Notes: generated from the letters alone by a model not told the origin. A stretch of DNA of 64,000 nucleotides from Bacillus sp. Xin1 (GCF_013314535.1 NZ_JABUAE010000020.1:1-64000); one strand, 5' to 3'; shown: positions 7,961 to 16,476, counted from the stretch's first letter. Numbers and translations are program-made.

Positions 7961-8908
7961 TCAATCTATCCCTATTGTATATTTAGCAGTATTCAAGAGC
8001 TTGTCAATCTTAGAAACAGTCGATTCAATGTTCTTTGGGAAAATAGCTATGTGTGCAAAAAAGCCGTGGATCATACCGAGTTCACATGCATATTCAACTT
8101 GCACACCAAATTTTCTCAGACGTTCGGCATAAGCCATTCCTTCATCCCGAAGCACATCATTTTCTGCTGTGATTACGATTGCTGGCGGGAGACCACTTAA
8201 ATCTTCAGCAACTAAAGGAGAAGCGTATTCATTATATCTGTCCTCATCATTCCTTAAATAATGATCACGGAACCAAATCAGCTGTTCGCGATCTAGCCCA
8301 AATCCTTTTGCAAATGTTTGATGGGATTCCGTATTAAACTCAAGATTTGTCGCAGGGTAGATTAAGACCTGTGCAGTGATGTCAGGGCCCTTTCTGTCTC
8401 TCGCCATCATAGTAACTACTGTCGCTAGATTTCCACCTACGCTATCTCCTCCGACTGCCAACCTAGTAACATCTCCGTTAAAGGAGGCCCCTTCTTCATA
8501 AACCCATTCCAATGCCGCATATGCGTCTTCAACTGGAGTAGGGAACTTATACTCTGGAGCGAGACGGTAGTTTATTGATACGACAATACTAGCCGTTCTA
8601 TTTGCGATCATTCGGCAACTTGCATCCATCGCTTCAAGATCTCCTAGAACCCATCCTCCACCATGGTAATAAATAAATATTGGGAAGGGACCTTGCCCCT
8701 CCGGTATGTATACCCTACATTTGATTTCTTCATCTTGACTTACCGGTATCATTAAATTTTCTACCTTTGAAACCAGGTCTAATTTTACAGCAGGGCGCGG
8801 TGCATTGGAGAGCATATCTCTTACTGCCTTTGGATCCATCATATGAATAGGCGGCATCTGATTAAATGCTTGTAAATATTTTTCTGCCTGCGGATCTAAA
8901 TTTGCCAT
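7961..8908 (-). CDS. Alpha/beta hydrolase, HSL/acetyl-esterase family
   Basis: A 315-residue carboxylesterase of the hormone-sensitive-lipase family. The oxyanion motif HGGGW is at 82-86, the nucleophile in GDSVGGN (Ser156), the acid at Asp251 (ENDVL), and His281 in HGFF. It has no signal peptide and is cytosolic. It could hydrolyse an ester or lactone intermediate of the pathway. The ribosome site AGGATG precedes ATG 8908. No clear copy of the promoter element is seen directly upstream, so it may be read from the dioxygenase unit at 10186, although a terminator-like hairpin lies between. Confidence 0.88.
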   Translation of the reverse strand: MANLDPQAEKYLQAFNQMPPIHMMDPKAVRDMLSNAPRPAVKLDLVSKVENLMIPVSQDEEIKCRVYIPEGQGPFPIFIYYHGGGWVLGDLEAMDASCRMIANRTASIVVSINYRLAPEYKFPTPVEDAYAALEWVYEEGASFNGDVTRLAVGGDSVGGNLATVVTMMARDRKGPDITAQVLIYPATNLEFNTESHQTFAKGFGLDREQLIWFRDHYLRNDEDRYNEYASPLVAEDLSGLPPAIVITAENDVLRDEGMAYAERLRKFGVQVEYACELGMIHGFFAHIAIFPKNIESTVSKIDKLLNTAKYTIGID

Positions 8909-9017
8909 GAAACATCATCCTCACTTCAATTTATTTTAAAACTAACTCGGATATTTCCTAAACCTTTATTCCTGTCCTGAAACCTTCACGTGAACTTCAT
9001 AATAAAAAAACATACAA

Positions 9018-9058
9018 TGGTGATTTTATTCACCTTATTTCGATGAATAAAATCACCA
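9018..9058 (-). terminator. Terminator of the first dioxygenase gene
   Basis: A perfect 15-bp stem (TGGTGATTTTATTCA and its complement) with an 11-nt loop; read on the minus strand it is followed by a T-rich tract. Confidence 0.65.
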
Positions 9059-9150
9059 TACCGATTGATATAAAAAAATGATGATTTTACTTATCACCAG
9101 CTGTATATCCCGCATTAACTGGCGGTAAGAGACCGATTGCACGATCTTTC

Positions 9151-9194
9151 CATCAGCGGGGATGAAGCCCCCACTGATAGAAGTTTCACTTTAT
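9151..9194 (-). repeat. Hairpin repeat unit, copy 1
   Basis: CATCAGCGGGG/CCCCACTGATA hairpin joined to GAAGTTTCACTTTAT at the gene's stop codon. A second copy with the same tail lies at 63488-63530, in the same position relative to an unrelated gene's stop. Probably a dispersed B. cereus-group repeat. Confidence 0.6.
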
Positions 9195-10186
9195 CTATTT
9201 ACAGGTACCCCTCCGATATAAAACTCGAAATCTGGGGCAATTTTTCGACCATTTGGCATCATAAGCCACAATCTTAATAAATGACGTTTGCGGTCATCTT
9301 CTTCATAATCTTCAAATACTGTGCGTGAATGCATAACTGTGTAATTATTAACGAATTGCATATCACCTGGTTCCATCATCATATCAATATGCATGTTCTT
9401 ATCATGAGTAAGGGAATCTAGTAAATCAAATGCTTCGATTTCTAATTTCGTCAAAGAAACATCTGTTTTCGTTTGTGCAGATTCGATATAATTCCGTATC
9501 CATCTGCAGCTCAATTTACCCTCGTAATAACTAAAGATTGGTGATGAAACTACTGGAGATGAACCTGATGCTTCTTCCCCGCGAAGATCATGGAAGAATG
9601 GACGATAAAGAATTCCAAGATACTCTGGGTACTTCTCAAGAATTTCATTATAAATAGCCATAGAACTTGCGATACTACTTAAACCACCAGATTTTGCTTT
9701 GCGAAGGCATAGTAAGCCAACTACATCAGCAAGGTCTGTGTGATAAGGAAGGTGTACATTCGTTTGGTATCCACGTACACTTGTATTTTTTAAGTCGAGA
9801 CCTACGTCTTTGATATGCCCTAAAAGGTCACCTTTTTTACTTTGAATGATTGGAATACCTAGGTAAAGTCCGAGACCCCAGTAAATGATGCTCGCTTCTT
9901 CATCAGTATAACGTTCCATTGGCAATCCACGAATCAATAGGAACCCTCTACCATTCTCCAACTCATCAACAAAGTCAGTGATTTCGTCAGCAATATCCGA
10001 AATCGGGAAATCCTCTTTTCCAAAATCAGGGGCTTTTAATCCCTTACGCTGAACATGTAATACAGCCTTCTCAAGTGCAGCAATCGTTTTCTCGGACAAA
10101 TAATAAATCCATGAATCATCCTTAGCTAGTTCAATACCCTTCCACGCTGAACGCTCTTGAATTTTTTCCTTTAAAATGATCGACAT
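9191..10186 (-). CDS. TauD/TfdA-type Fe(II)/2-oxoglutarate dioxygenase 1
   Basis: A 331-residue non-heme iron dioxygenase. The HxD iron motif is H149-T-D151 (LPYHTDLAD), the distal His is H286 (VMHSRTVF), and the 2-oxoglutarate Arg lies in RHLLRLW around 301-305. Such enzymes hydroxylate or oxidatively cleave small acids with 2-oxoglutarate and O2. GGAGG precedes ATG 10186. It is about 60-65% similar by eye to the paralog at 10916-11971, so the two may act on related substrates or successive steps. Element copy F lies about 180 bp upstream. Confidence 0.88.
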   Translation of the reverse strand: MSIILKEKIQERSAWKGIELAKDDSWIYYLSEKTIAALEKAVLHVQRKGLKAPDFGKEDFPISDIADEITDFVDELENGRGFLLIRGLPMERYTDEEASIIYWGLGLYLGIPIIQSKKGDLLGHIKDVGLDLKNTSVRGYQTNVHLPYHTDLADVVGLLCLRKAKSGGLSSIASSMAIYNEILEKYPEYLGILYRPFFHDLRGEEASGSSPVVSSPIFSYYEGKLSCRWIRNYIESAQTKTDVSLTKLEIEAFDLLDSLTHDKNMHIDMMMEPGDMQFVNNYTVMHSRTVFEDYEEDDRKRHLLRLWLMMPNGRKIAPDFEFYIGGVPVNR

Positions 10187-10367
10187 AAATAATCCTCCTT
10201 TATTAAGTTGGTTATTTTCTTACTTAAGATGGCTGAATTTTTTTAGCGTTAACAATGAAGAAAAGCGAAGCATCTTTATCGCCCTTGGACCCGAACCTCT
10301 CACTACCTCCCAAAACATTAATAACGTTTACACCGATATTATGACTGAATATTCTGAATCTATTTTT
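10187..10367. other. Leader between copy F and dioxygenase 1
   Basis: No supported gene. The short frames here lack ribosome sites. Confidence 0.4.
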
Positions 10368-10437
10368 TAAGTATACTTATAATTATAAATTAAATAAAAT
10401 TGTTATTTTTAATTTGTAAATAAGTTGTATTAATATA
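10368..10437 (-). promoter_or_regulatory. Island promoter/operator element, copy F
   Basis: Keeps the minus-strand TATACTT -10 border, AATTATAAATTAAATAAAATT and the AATTTGTAAATAAGT end. The central palindrome is partly lost (TGTTATTTTTAAT). It is followed by ACCGTCAT, as in copy A. Confidence 0.6.
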
Positions 10438-10523
10438 TACCGTCATCCAATCTCACAAACTAACCCTTTCAAAAAACGAAGTAATAGATTCATTGACCAA
10501 ATAATCAATCAACATAGTTATGG

Positions 10524-10778
10524 TCACCTTGTAAGTGACATCCAAGTTAACATTTTTTTCGTATTTTTGGAATCGGCCATACCACCAAGAATGATAGAAG
10601 AAAAGGTAAAGAACCAAAAGAAGGAACTTCCCACCAATCCCCATTGTGAAGGACTTAAATGTAACTCTTTCATTAGGGGAACGGAAACCAAATCAATAAT
10701 AATTTTATCAACTTGGTTAATCATACCTGATGCAACTAGAAATAATAATATAATCCAAGAATACTTTGGAGTGCTCAA
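10524..10778 (-). pseudogene. N-terminal fragment of a second MFS transporter
   Basis: The first 81 codons are almost identical to the MFS gene at 4865-6154 (same TTG start, same GGMADSKNTKK loop), then the frame ends in LTR-stop. About 350 codons are missing. It follows dioxygenase 2 just as the intact MFS follows the dioxygenase fragment, so the two modules are complementary wrecks of the same arrangement. Confidence 0.9.
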
Positions 10779-10915
10779 CGTATAACTCCCCCTTATTTAT
10801 ACCATCAAGGGAAAACCTTTTCCTGATATCTGAAAAGGTGCCCCCCCATTACATGAATCAATTGTTGTTCTTACGAAACGGTTTATATAGATATGTCTTT
10901 CGGATTTAAACCCAA

Positions 10916-11971
10916 TTACTTCAAGTTTTCTACAATACCGCCAGATGTTTTTCCACGGACGGGAATACCGCCGCGACCCGCTTTACCTGTTTTCTCATCA
11001 ATAAACATCGCGAAATCAGGTGCAATTTCTCGGCCATTTGGCATCGTGAGCCATAATCTTAATAAATGACGTTTGCGTTCCGGTTCTTTATAGTCTTCGT
11101 ATTGAGTACGTGAGTGAAGAACTGTATAATTATTGACGAATTGCATATCACCTTCTTCCAACAGCATATTATAATGCATATTTTCATCATGAAGGATGGA
11201 ATCCAGTATGTCTAACGCTTCAATTTCAACTTTTGACAAATGGATACCTGTTTTCGCTTGTGCTGATTCTATAAATGTACGGACATATCTGCAGCTCAAT
11301 TTACCATCATAGTAACTAAAAATTGGTGATGTAAATACTGGCGATTCACCTGGCGATTCCTCACCACGACGATCAAAGTTGAATGGACGACAGAGAATTC
11401 CCAGATACTCTGGGTACTTCTCAAGAATTTCATTATAAACAGCCATTGAACTTATGATACTACTGAAACCCCCAGTTTTCCCTTTTCGAAGGCTTAATAA
11501 TCCAACGACATCAGACCCATCTGCGTGAAAAGGAAGATGCAGTTTCGTTTGGTAACCACGTACATTTGAATTTTCTAAGCTAAGACCTTGATCAATGACG
11601 TGCCCTAAGAGGTCACCATTTGCGTTTTGCGATACGGGGATGCCCATGTGAAGTCCGAGACCCCAATAAATGATGCTCGCTTCTTCATCCGTATACCTTT
11701 CCATTGGCAATCCACGAATTAATAGGAACCCCTTCCCATTCTCTAGTTCTTCCAGAAAGTACGCAATTTCGTCAGAGAGATCCGGAATCAGGAAGTCTTC
11801 CTTGTTAAAATTAGGTGCTTTTAAACCCTTTTGTTTAACACGAAATAAAGCGCTTTCAAGAGATACGATCGTTTTCTCAGACAAATAATACACCCATGAA
11901 TCATCTTTAGCTAAATCAATACCTTTCCACGCTACTGGTCCTTGAACTTTTTCCTTTAAAATGGACGACAT
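10916..11971 (-). CDS. TauD/TfdA-type Fe(II)/2-oxoglutarate dioxygenase 2
   Basis: A 351-residue paralog of dioxygenase 1. The iron motif is FHADGSD, with the distal His in VLHSRTQYEDY and the Arg in RHLLRLWLTMPNGRE. A C-terminal extension (GGIPVRGKTSGGIVENLK) is shared with the fragment at 6169. The frame is open to 12022, but the GGGGG site and the homologous start (MSSILKEK, compare MSIILKEK) set ATG 11971. It lies downstream of the acyl-CoA ligase gene, probably in one operon from element copy G. Oxidation of a carboxylate or its CoA-linked form is plausible but unproven. Confidence 0.88.
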   Translation of the reverse strand: MSSILKEKVQGPVAWKGIDLAKDDSWVYYLSEKTIVSLESALFRVKQKGLKAPNFNKEDFLIPDLSDEIAYFLEELENGKGFLLIRGLPMERYTDEEASIIYWGLGLHMGIPVSQNANGDLLGHVIDQGLSLENSNVRGYQTKLHLPFHADGSDVVGLLSLRKGKTGGFSSIISSMAVYNEILEKYPEYLGILCRPFNFDRRGEESPGESPVFTSPIFSYYDGKLSCRYVRTFIESAQAKTGIHLSKVEIEALDILDSILHDENMHYNMLLEEGDMQFVNNYTVLHSRTQYEDYKEPERKRHLLRLWLTMPNGREIAPDFAMFIDEKTGKAGRGGIPVRGKTSGGIVENLK

Positions 11972-12008
11972 AAATAATCCCCCTTCAATAATATGGTTAG
12001 TTAGTTTC

Positions 12009-13523
12009 TTACTTAACTTCAATCAATTGTCTTAACTCTCTGCGCAAAATCTTTCCTGTTGAGTTCTTAGGTAACTCTTTAGAAAATTCCACTTGTCTAG
12101 GAAGCTTGTACTTTACCAGCTTATCCTGACAGAATCGAATAATGTCATTCATGGTGATCTGCTCATCATTGACTACGACATAAGCTTTTACGTTTTCTCC
12201 GTATTCTCCATCGGAAACTCCGATTACGGCCGCCTCTACAACAGCAGGATGTTGATACAGAACTTCCTCCACTTCACGGGGATATACATTGTATCCACCA
12301 ACAAGAATCATATCCTTCTTGCGATCAACGATGTAGATGTATCCCTCTTCATCCATTGTTGCTAGATCATCTGTGTAAAACCATTCATCTATTAAGGCAG
12401 CTGATGTAGCTTCCGGCATCCTCAAGTACCCCTTCATTACATTTAGCCCTTGAACTACTAATTCTCCGATTTCTCCTCTGGGCAATTCTTTTCCGTCCTC
12501 ATTGACAATTTTGCTCTTGAGGCCTGGTATACTTAGGCCGATAGAGCCTGGTTTGCGGGTTCCCTTTAAAGGATTAATAGCGACAAGAGGAGCAGTTTCC
12601 GAAAGGCCATACCCTTCCAAGATAAAAACATTATACTTGTTTTCAAATTTTGGTAGCAGCTCGACCGGAATCGAGGCACCTCCTGAGATACACAAGCGAA
12701 TGGATAAGAAATCTTCCGCAGTGGATTCAGGCAATTGTAAGATAAAATTATACATCGTAGGAACTCCAGCAAACACTGTTGCCTTTTTTTCTCGAATGGT
12801 ACGGATCACATCAAGAGGGCTGAATTTAGGTAGGATCAGGACAGTTGCCCCGCAAGCAATTGGTGCATTCAGACAAATAGTCATACAGAAAACATGAAAC
12901 ATTGGTAGAACAGCAACTACACAATCTTTACTATGAAGTTCAATTAATTCTGAAATGGCGTCTGCATTCGAAGCCAAATTCCGATGTGATAACATCGCAC
13001 CCTTTGGTTTCCCTGTTGTTCCGGATGTGTATAAAATGACTGCAAGGTCTTCTTGATCAATGAAAGGGCTTAGACAATCATTATTGCTTGTTTCCATCAG
13101 ATGCTCCCATTTACATTCCTGATCCTCGGCATCTGTATAAATGACTAGCTTTAGATTGTTCAATTGTTCCTTTACTTCTGATAACTTCGGTTCTACAGAT
13201 ACGTGAGCAATAACCGCTTTAACTTGGCTATTGTCTAAAATGTAGTTGATTTCCTCTTTGGTATACAAAGGATTCATCGGAACAGCAAATGCACCTAGTC
13301 GTAAAATACCGTAGTACGTAATGAGAAATTCAGGGCTATTTCCTAATAAAAGAGCCACTCCATCTCCCTTCCCGATTCCCCTGGCAGACAAACCAGCAGC
13401 CAATCGTTCTACCTGCTGATTTAGTTCCTTATAAGTAACACTTTTATCTCTATAGATATAAGCGATACTGCCTGGGAAATTACTTGCACTTCTTTTCAGA
13501 TTTTCGTCTAAATTATAACCCAT
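12009..13523 (-). CDS. Acyl-CoA synthetase (AMP-forming)
   Basis: A 504-residue ANL-family ligase. The phosphate-binding motif ILYTSGTTGKPKGAMLSH lies near residue 165, EGYGLSETAP near 300, YTDDLATMDEEGY near 380, the hinge DRKKDM near 395, and the adenylation Lys in KNSTGKILRREL at the end. It activates a carboxylic acid to its CoA thioester; chain or ring specificity is not readable. The frame starts at 13547, but the AGGGGGG site there points to ATG 13523. First gene after element copy G and the likely entry step of the pathway. Confidence 0.9.
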   Translation of the reverse strand: MGYNLDENLKRSASNFPGSIAYIYRDKSVTYKELNQQVERLAAGLSARGIGKGDGVALLLGNSPEFLITYYGILRLGAFAVPMNPLYTKEEINYILDNSQVKAVIAHVSVEPKLSEVKEQLNNLKLVIYTDAEDQECKWEHLMETSNNDCLSPFIDQEDLAVILYTSGTTGKPKGAMLSHRNLASNADAISELIELHSKDCVVAVLPMFHVFCMTICLNAPIACGATVLILPKFSPLDVIRTIREKKATVFAGVPTMYNFILQLPESTAEDFLSIRLCISGGASIPVELLPKFENKYNVFILEGYGLSETAPLVAINPLKGTRKPGSIGLSIPGLKSKIVNEDGKELPRGEIGELVVQGLNVMKGYLRMPEATSAALIDEWFYTDDLATMDEEGYIYIVDRKKDMILVGGYNVYPREVEEVLYQHPAVVEAAVIGVSDGEYGENVKAYVVVNDEQITMNDIIRFCQDKLVKYKLPRQVEFSKELPKNSTGKILRRELRQLIEVK

Positions 13524-13590
13524 TAAATGATTCCCCCCTTTTTTCATATGTTAGTGATAGAATAGACACTATTATGAATATTATTACATC

Positions 13591-13668
13591 AAGTATACTT
13601 ATAAATTATAATTAAATAAAATTAAAGATTTTAATTTGTAAGTAAGTATTACTAATATTCAAAAAGGG
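13591..13668 (-). promoter_or_regulatory. Island promoter/operator element, copy G
   Basis: Nearly identical to copy A: minus-strand TATACTT -10, palindrome ATTAAAGATTTTAAT, and AAGTAAGTATTACTAATATT. Its right edge, where the LysR ribosome site should lead into a LysR gene, runs into an EndoU toxin fragment instead. Confidence 0.7.
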
Positions 13669-13675
13669 GTGCAGC

Positions 13676-14191
13676 CATGATGCTGGGAGCCCTTCAGTTT
13701 ATCAGTTTGCTAGGGGTGAAGGTGATTCCGGTGGGAGTAATCCTGTTGATGAAAACCATACACCTCCACTTTCTAATAGGGAAATTATATCTAATTTACA
13801 ACATACAGAAAAATTCAGGCCAAATACACTCAAACATATCCTAGAGGGTGAAATAAATTGGCGTGGTGACGCAATGGGTTATCATACTAAAGTATTGGAG
13901 AATACACCTGGAAAAATAATTAGCGGAACAGAAGAGATAGCAAATGATCAAGGCATCTATAAAGCTAGAGTAGAAGTAAATGGAATCCCTAAAACCGGAA
14001 ATAGGGGATTCTCCACATTTTCCCCTAAAGATTGGAGCCCACAAAAGATTGTAGATAATATAAATGAAGCATATAATAATAGAACTTATAAATTTGGTAA
14101 CACATATTCAGGAATAGGTTCAGATGGTATAAGGATTAGCATGTATATAGATGGAAATGGGAAAATCCTCTCTGCTTTCCCATCGGAATAA
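13676..14191 (+). pseudogene. EndoU-type ribonuclease toxin tip (5' truncated)
   Basis: An open frame from about 13676 encodes a polar linker (RGEGDSGGSNPVDENHTPP) and then a bacterial EndoU domain: HILEGEINWRGDAMGYH with two histidines, then RGFSTFSPKDWSPQKIVDNI. These are hallmarks of RNA-cleaving C-terminal tips of polymorphic toxins. No ATG, GTG or TTG with a ribosome site starts it before ATG 13874, which would lose the first active-site His. The large N-terminal secretion region is absent. It is a broken toxin or a silent cassette. The island's element copy G abuts it. Confidence 0.8.
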
Positions 14192-14224
14192 ATTTTATTT
14201 TTAGTATAAAGGAGTACAATAATA

Positions 14225-14578
14225 ATGAAATATCCATATAGCTTTGAAGTACTTACCAACGGAAAATTAGTTATGAGGCTTCCTCAAGAAATTAAACTTA
14301 TTGAGACTTTTTTAGGCGTTGAAGTTTCTGCGTTTGGAGATTGGATTTTAGAAGAAATACATAGTGTTTTGAATGGGAAAGAAAATTACGTAGTAGTAAA
14401 TGGCAACATTTGCGGTTTAGAAATTCGGAAAGATACAACTACTGTCCTAGACAATTTGTCTGAAGATGGTAAGGGAGAATTTTGTGAGATAGAAACGATT
14501 GAATTAGTAGACTTAATTCATATTTGGCTAGATAAACAAAAAGAATTTAAAAAAGGGAAAAATAAAGAATTGAAATAA
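14225..14578 (+). CDS. Probable immunity protein to the EndoU toxin
   Basis: A 117-residue acidic cytosolic protein, with an AAAGGAG site 12 nt before ATG. It begins 33 bp after the EndoU stop and is closed by a strong terminator. I do not recognise the family; a short domain (FLGVEVSAFGDWILEEI) is followed by a beta-rich middle and a Lys-rich tail. Position straight after a toxin tip is the usual place for the cognate immunity gene, so the role is inferred from context only. Confidence 0.6.
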   Translation: MKYPYSFEVLTNGKLVMRLPQEIKLIETFLGVEVSAFGDWILEEIHSVLNGKENYVVVNGNICGLEIRKDTTTVLDNLSEDGKGEFCEIETIELVDLIHIWLDKQKEFKKGKNKELK

Positions 14579-14621
14579 TAGATAGAGCTGACTTCTACAC
14601 GAAGTCAGCTCTATCTATTAT
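14575..14621 (+). terminator. Strong hairpin terminator
   Basis: A 21-bp perfect stem around GATAGAGCTGACTTC with a 5-nt loop (TACAC), just after the immunity gene. Confidence 0.85.
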
Positions 14622-14763
14622 TTCACATCCCCCCATTATCTTACATTTTAAAGTCGTTTTTCCTAGATAGAAGAGAAAGTTACAAATAAAGAATAATCAA
14701 TATTGATTCTCATCTCCTTCCCCTACATCACCTTTTTTTATAAATGAACTGATTTTTAAAGTA

Positions 14764-15027
14764 TTATAAAAGCAAACTAGCAACGCAATCTAGTCGTAGT
14801 TTCTTTCCAGACTCTCTTGCTCTATTCTTTGCCCATTGTATAAACTGACTACCGATGTTTAATCCCTTGCCCTCTTTCGAGACTACAATTCTATGTATAT
14901 AATACGCATCTATTTCATCGTTCCATAAACTCGCATTCCATTTTTCCTTATCACATAGAGAAATTGCTGCTTCTTGTAACCAGCCTCTTACGATTACAAT
15001 TTCTTCTTTTTTTGCTTGGCGAATCAT
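14764..15027 (-). pseudogene. GNAT acetyltransferase with internal deletion and lost C-terminus
   Basis: It starts like a full GNAT enzyme (MIRQAKKEEIVIVRGWL) and ends in the acetyl-CoA-binding region (VVSKEGKGLNIGSQFIQW, GKKLRLDCVAS). The central strands are missing (DKEK runs straight into WNASLWND), and the C-terminal helices are cut at LLL-stop. At 87 residues it is about half the usual length. Confidence 0.75.
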
Positions 15028-15299
15028 ACATTCTCCTCATTCGATCGTAAGTTCTATCTATTAAAAGCATTACATTTTTTACATCTATTTTGTTCACATA
15101 ATAATATTATGTTTTTAGTAGATGGATGAGAAGTCACCTCATCTATCTACTATCCTACCTCACACTACTCGCACCTTGGATCACCTAATACTACAAATAA
15201 AGCTGCTAAATGTGTTTTGATTTGTATTTTTAAAGTAATTACAGCAACTACTTTCGTTAAGAAAAAGAAAGCAACATTTCTATCATTAAGAAAACGAGT
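15028..15299. other. Intergenic stretch with one hairpin
   Basis: A 14-bp hairpin at 15117-15151 (AGTAGATGGATGAG) with no T-run. The last 70 bp, in another frame, code TTFVKKKKATFLS, possibly the lost N-terminus of the following gene. Confidence 0.4.
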
Positions 15300-15737
15300 A
15301 TGGCTAAGAAACAATTTTTAATTACTGCTGGTTTATTTATAGCTTTTGGAGTATTAACTAGTATCTCAACTCCCTCTACTGAAAAGATAACAGCAAATGA
15401 TAAAACAGTTGCATCTGAAAAAGTAGATAAAAAAGATGCAGACAAGAAAAAAGAACTAGAACAGAAAGAAGCAGACGAAAAAGCTCGTAAATTAGAAGAA
15501 GAACAGGCTCAAAAGCAACAGGAAGAACAAAAGCGTCAAGCTGAGGAACAAACTAATAAGCAACAAGAACAACAAACTGCTTCGCAGGCACAACCTGCTA
15601 CTGAAAGTAATAGTAATGTACAATATAAAAATTGCACAGAAGTAAAAAATGCAGGTAAAGCTCCTCTCTATAGTGGACAACCTGGCTATAGCCGTAAACT
15701 AGACAGAGACGGCGATGGGATTGCATGTGAACGTTAA
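15300..15737 (+). CDS. Excalibur calcium-binding domain protein
   Basis: 145 residues. A hydrophobic N-terminal segment (residues 6-22) acts as membrane anchor or signal, followed by a long Lys/Glu/Gln-rich coiled stretch (about 45-95) and a C-terminal excalibur domain with NCTEVKNAGKAPLY and DRDGDGIACER, the calcium-loop motif. It is surface-exposed and of unknown role. The ribosome site before ATG 15300 is weak and an upstream frame codes basic residues that may be its original start, so a frameshift or a different start is possible. Confidence 0.75.
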   Translation: MAKKQFLITAGLFIAFGVLTSISTPSTEKITANDKTVASEKVDKKDADKKKELEQKEADEKARKLEEEQAQKQQEEQKRQAEEQTNKQQEQQTASQAQPATESNSNVQYKNCTEVKNAGKAPLYSGQPGYSRKLDRDGDGIACER

Positions 15738-15744
15738 TATACAT

Positions 15745-15777
15745 AAAAAAGAAGCTCATATTCGAGCTTCTTTTTTT
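15745..15777. terminator. Bidirectional terminator
   Basis: AAAAAAGAAGCTC/GAGCTTCTTTTTTT hairpin between convergent genes. Confidence 0.9.
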
Positions 15778-16252
15778 ACAATACTTTTTCAATCTCCTTC
15801 TCCAACTCTTCCGGCTTCGTCTGCGGTGCAAATCGATCCATCACTTTTCCATCACGCCCGATTAAAAACTTCGTAAAGTTCCACTTAACCGCCTTCATAC
15901 CAAGTATGCCCGGCGCCTGATCCGTCATATATGTATAAAGTGGATGCGCGCTATCACCTTTTACATCAACTTTCGCGAACATCGGAAAAGATACACCGTA
16001 ATTTAGTTCACAAAAACTTGTAATCTCCTCTTCTGTACCTGGTTCCTGTCCCCCAAATTGATTACATGGGAAACCCAGTATTTCTAGTCCTTGCTCTTTA
16101 TACTTTTCATAGATGGCTTGTAATCCTTTATATTGCGGTGTAAATCCACATTTACTTGCGACATTTACAATGAAAAGAACTTTACCTTCATACTCTCGCA
16201 ACGATTTTTCTTCCCCTGTAATTGTTTTTGCAGAAAACTCATAAACTGTCAT
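15776..16252 (-). CDS. Glutathione peroxidase-family thiol peroxidase
   Basis: 158 residues, full length for the bacterial GPx family. The peroxidatic Cys lies in NVASKCGFTPQY (about residue 36), with the GPx signature LGFPCNQFGGQEPG and WNFTKFL supplying Gln, Trp and Asn of the catalytic tetrad. The enzyme reduces peroxides, in Bacillus most likely with thioredoxin or bacillithiol rather than glutathione (family knowledge). It is a single-gene unit. Confidence 0.93.
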   Translation of the reverse strand: MTVYEFSAKTITGEEKSLREYEGKVLFIVNVASKCGFTPQYKGLQAIYEKYKEQGLEILGFPCNQFGGQEPGTEEEITSFCELNYGVSFPMFAKVDVKGDSAHPLYTYMTDQAPGILGMKAVKWNFTKFLIGRDGKVMDRFAPQTKPEELEKEIEKVL

Positions 16253-16476
16253 ATATATCTGCCCCTCTCTATCCTTTCTTACTTATTCTCATCATATATG
16301 TATTTCAGTTTCCCGTCTAATGAGAGCGCTTTATTTTTGTTCAAAATTTCGACACAAACTACTAGACAAATAGCTTGGAAAGTTTTACAATTAAATTGTG
16401 AACAAGATGTGACATTTTACCTTCTAAATTGTGACATTTTCAATTCCATTATAATGAAAAAAGGATGGTGTTGATA

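Noticed and set aside
9191-12022. Biosynthetic (siderophore or antibiotic) cluster
   Set aside because: No carrier protein, NRPS/PKS or export pump is present. A catabolic role with importer fits the gene content better, though it is not proven.
1754-13668. IS ends or MITE copies
   Set aside because: The repeated elements have no terminal inverted repeats or target duplications and always lie upstream of genes with a -10 box facing them; a promoter reading fits better.
13678-13840. Hydrophobic ORF starting ATGATGCTGGGAGC behind copy G
   Set aside because: It is the +1 frame of the EndoU linker and stops after about 55 codons; its start coincides with the LysR-leader joint only by position.
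14764-15027. Functional short GNAT
   Set aside because: The middle strands and C-terminal helices are missing relative to any complete GNAT, so acetyl transfer is unlikely.
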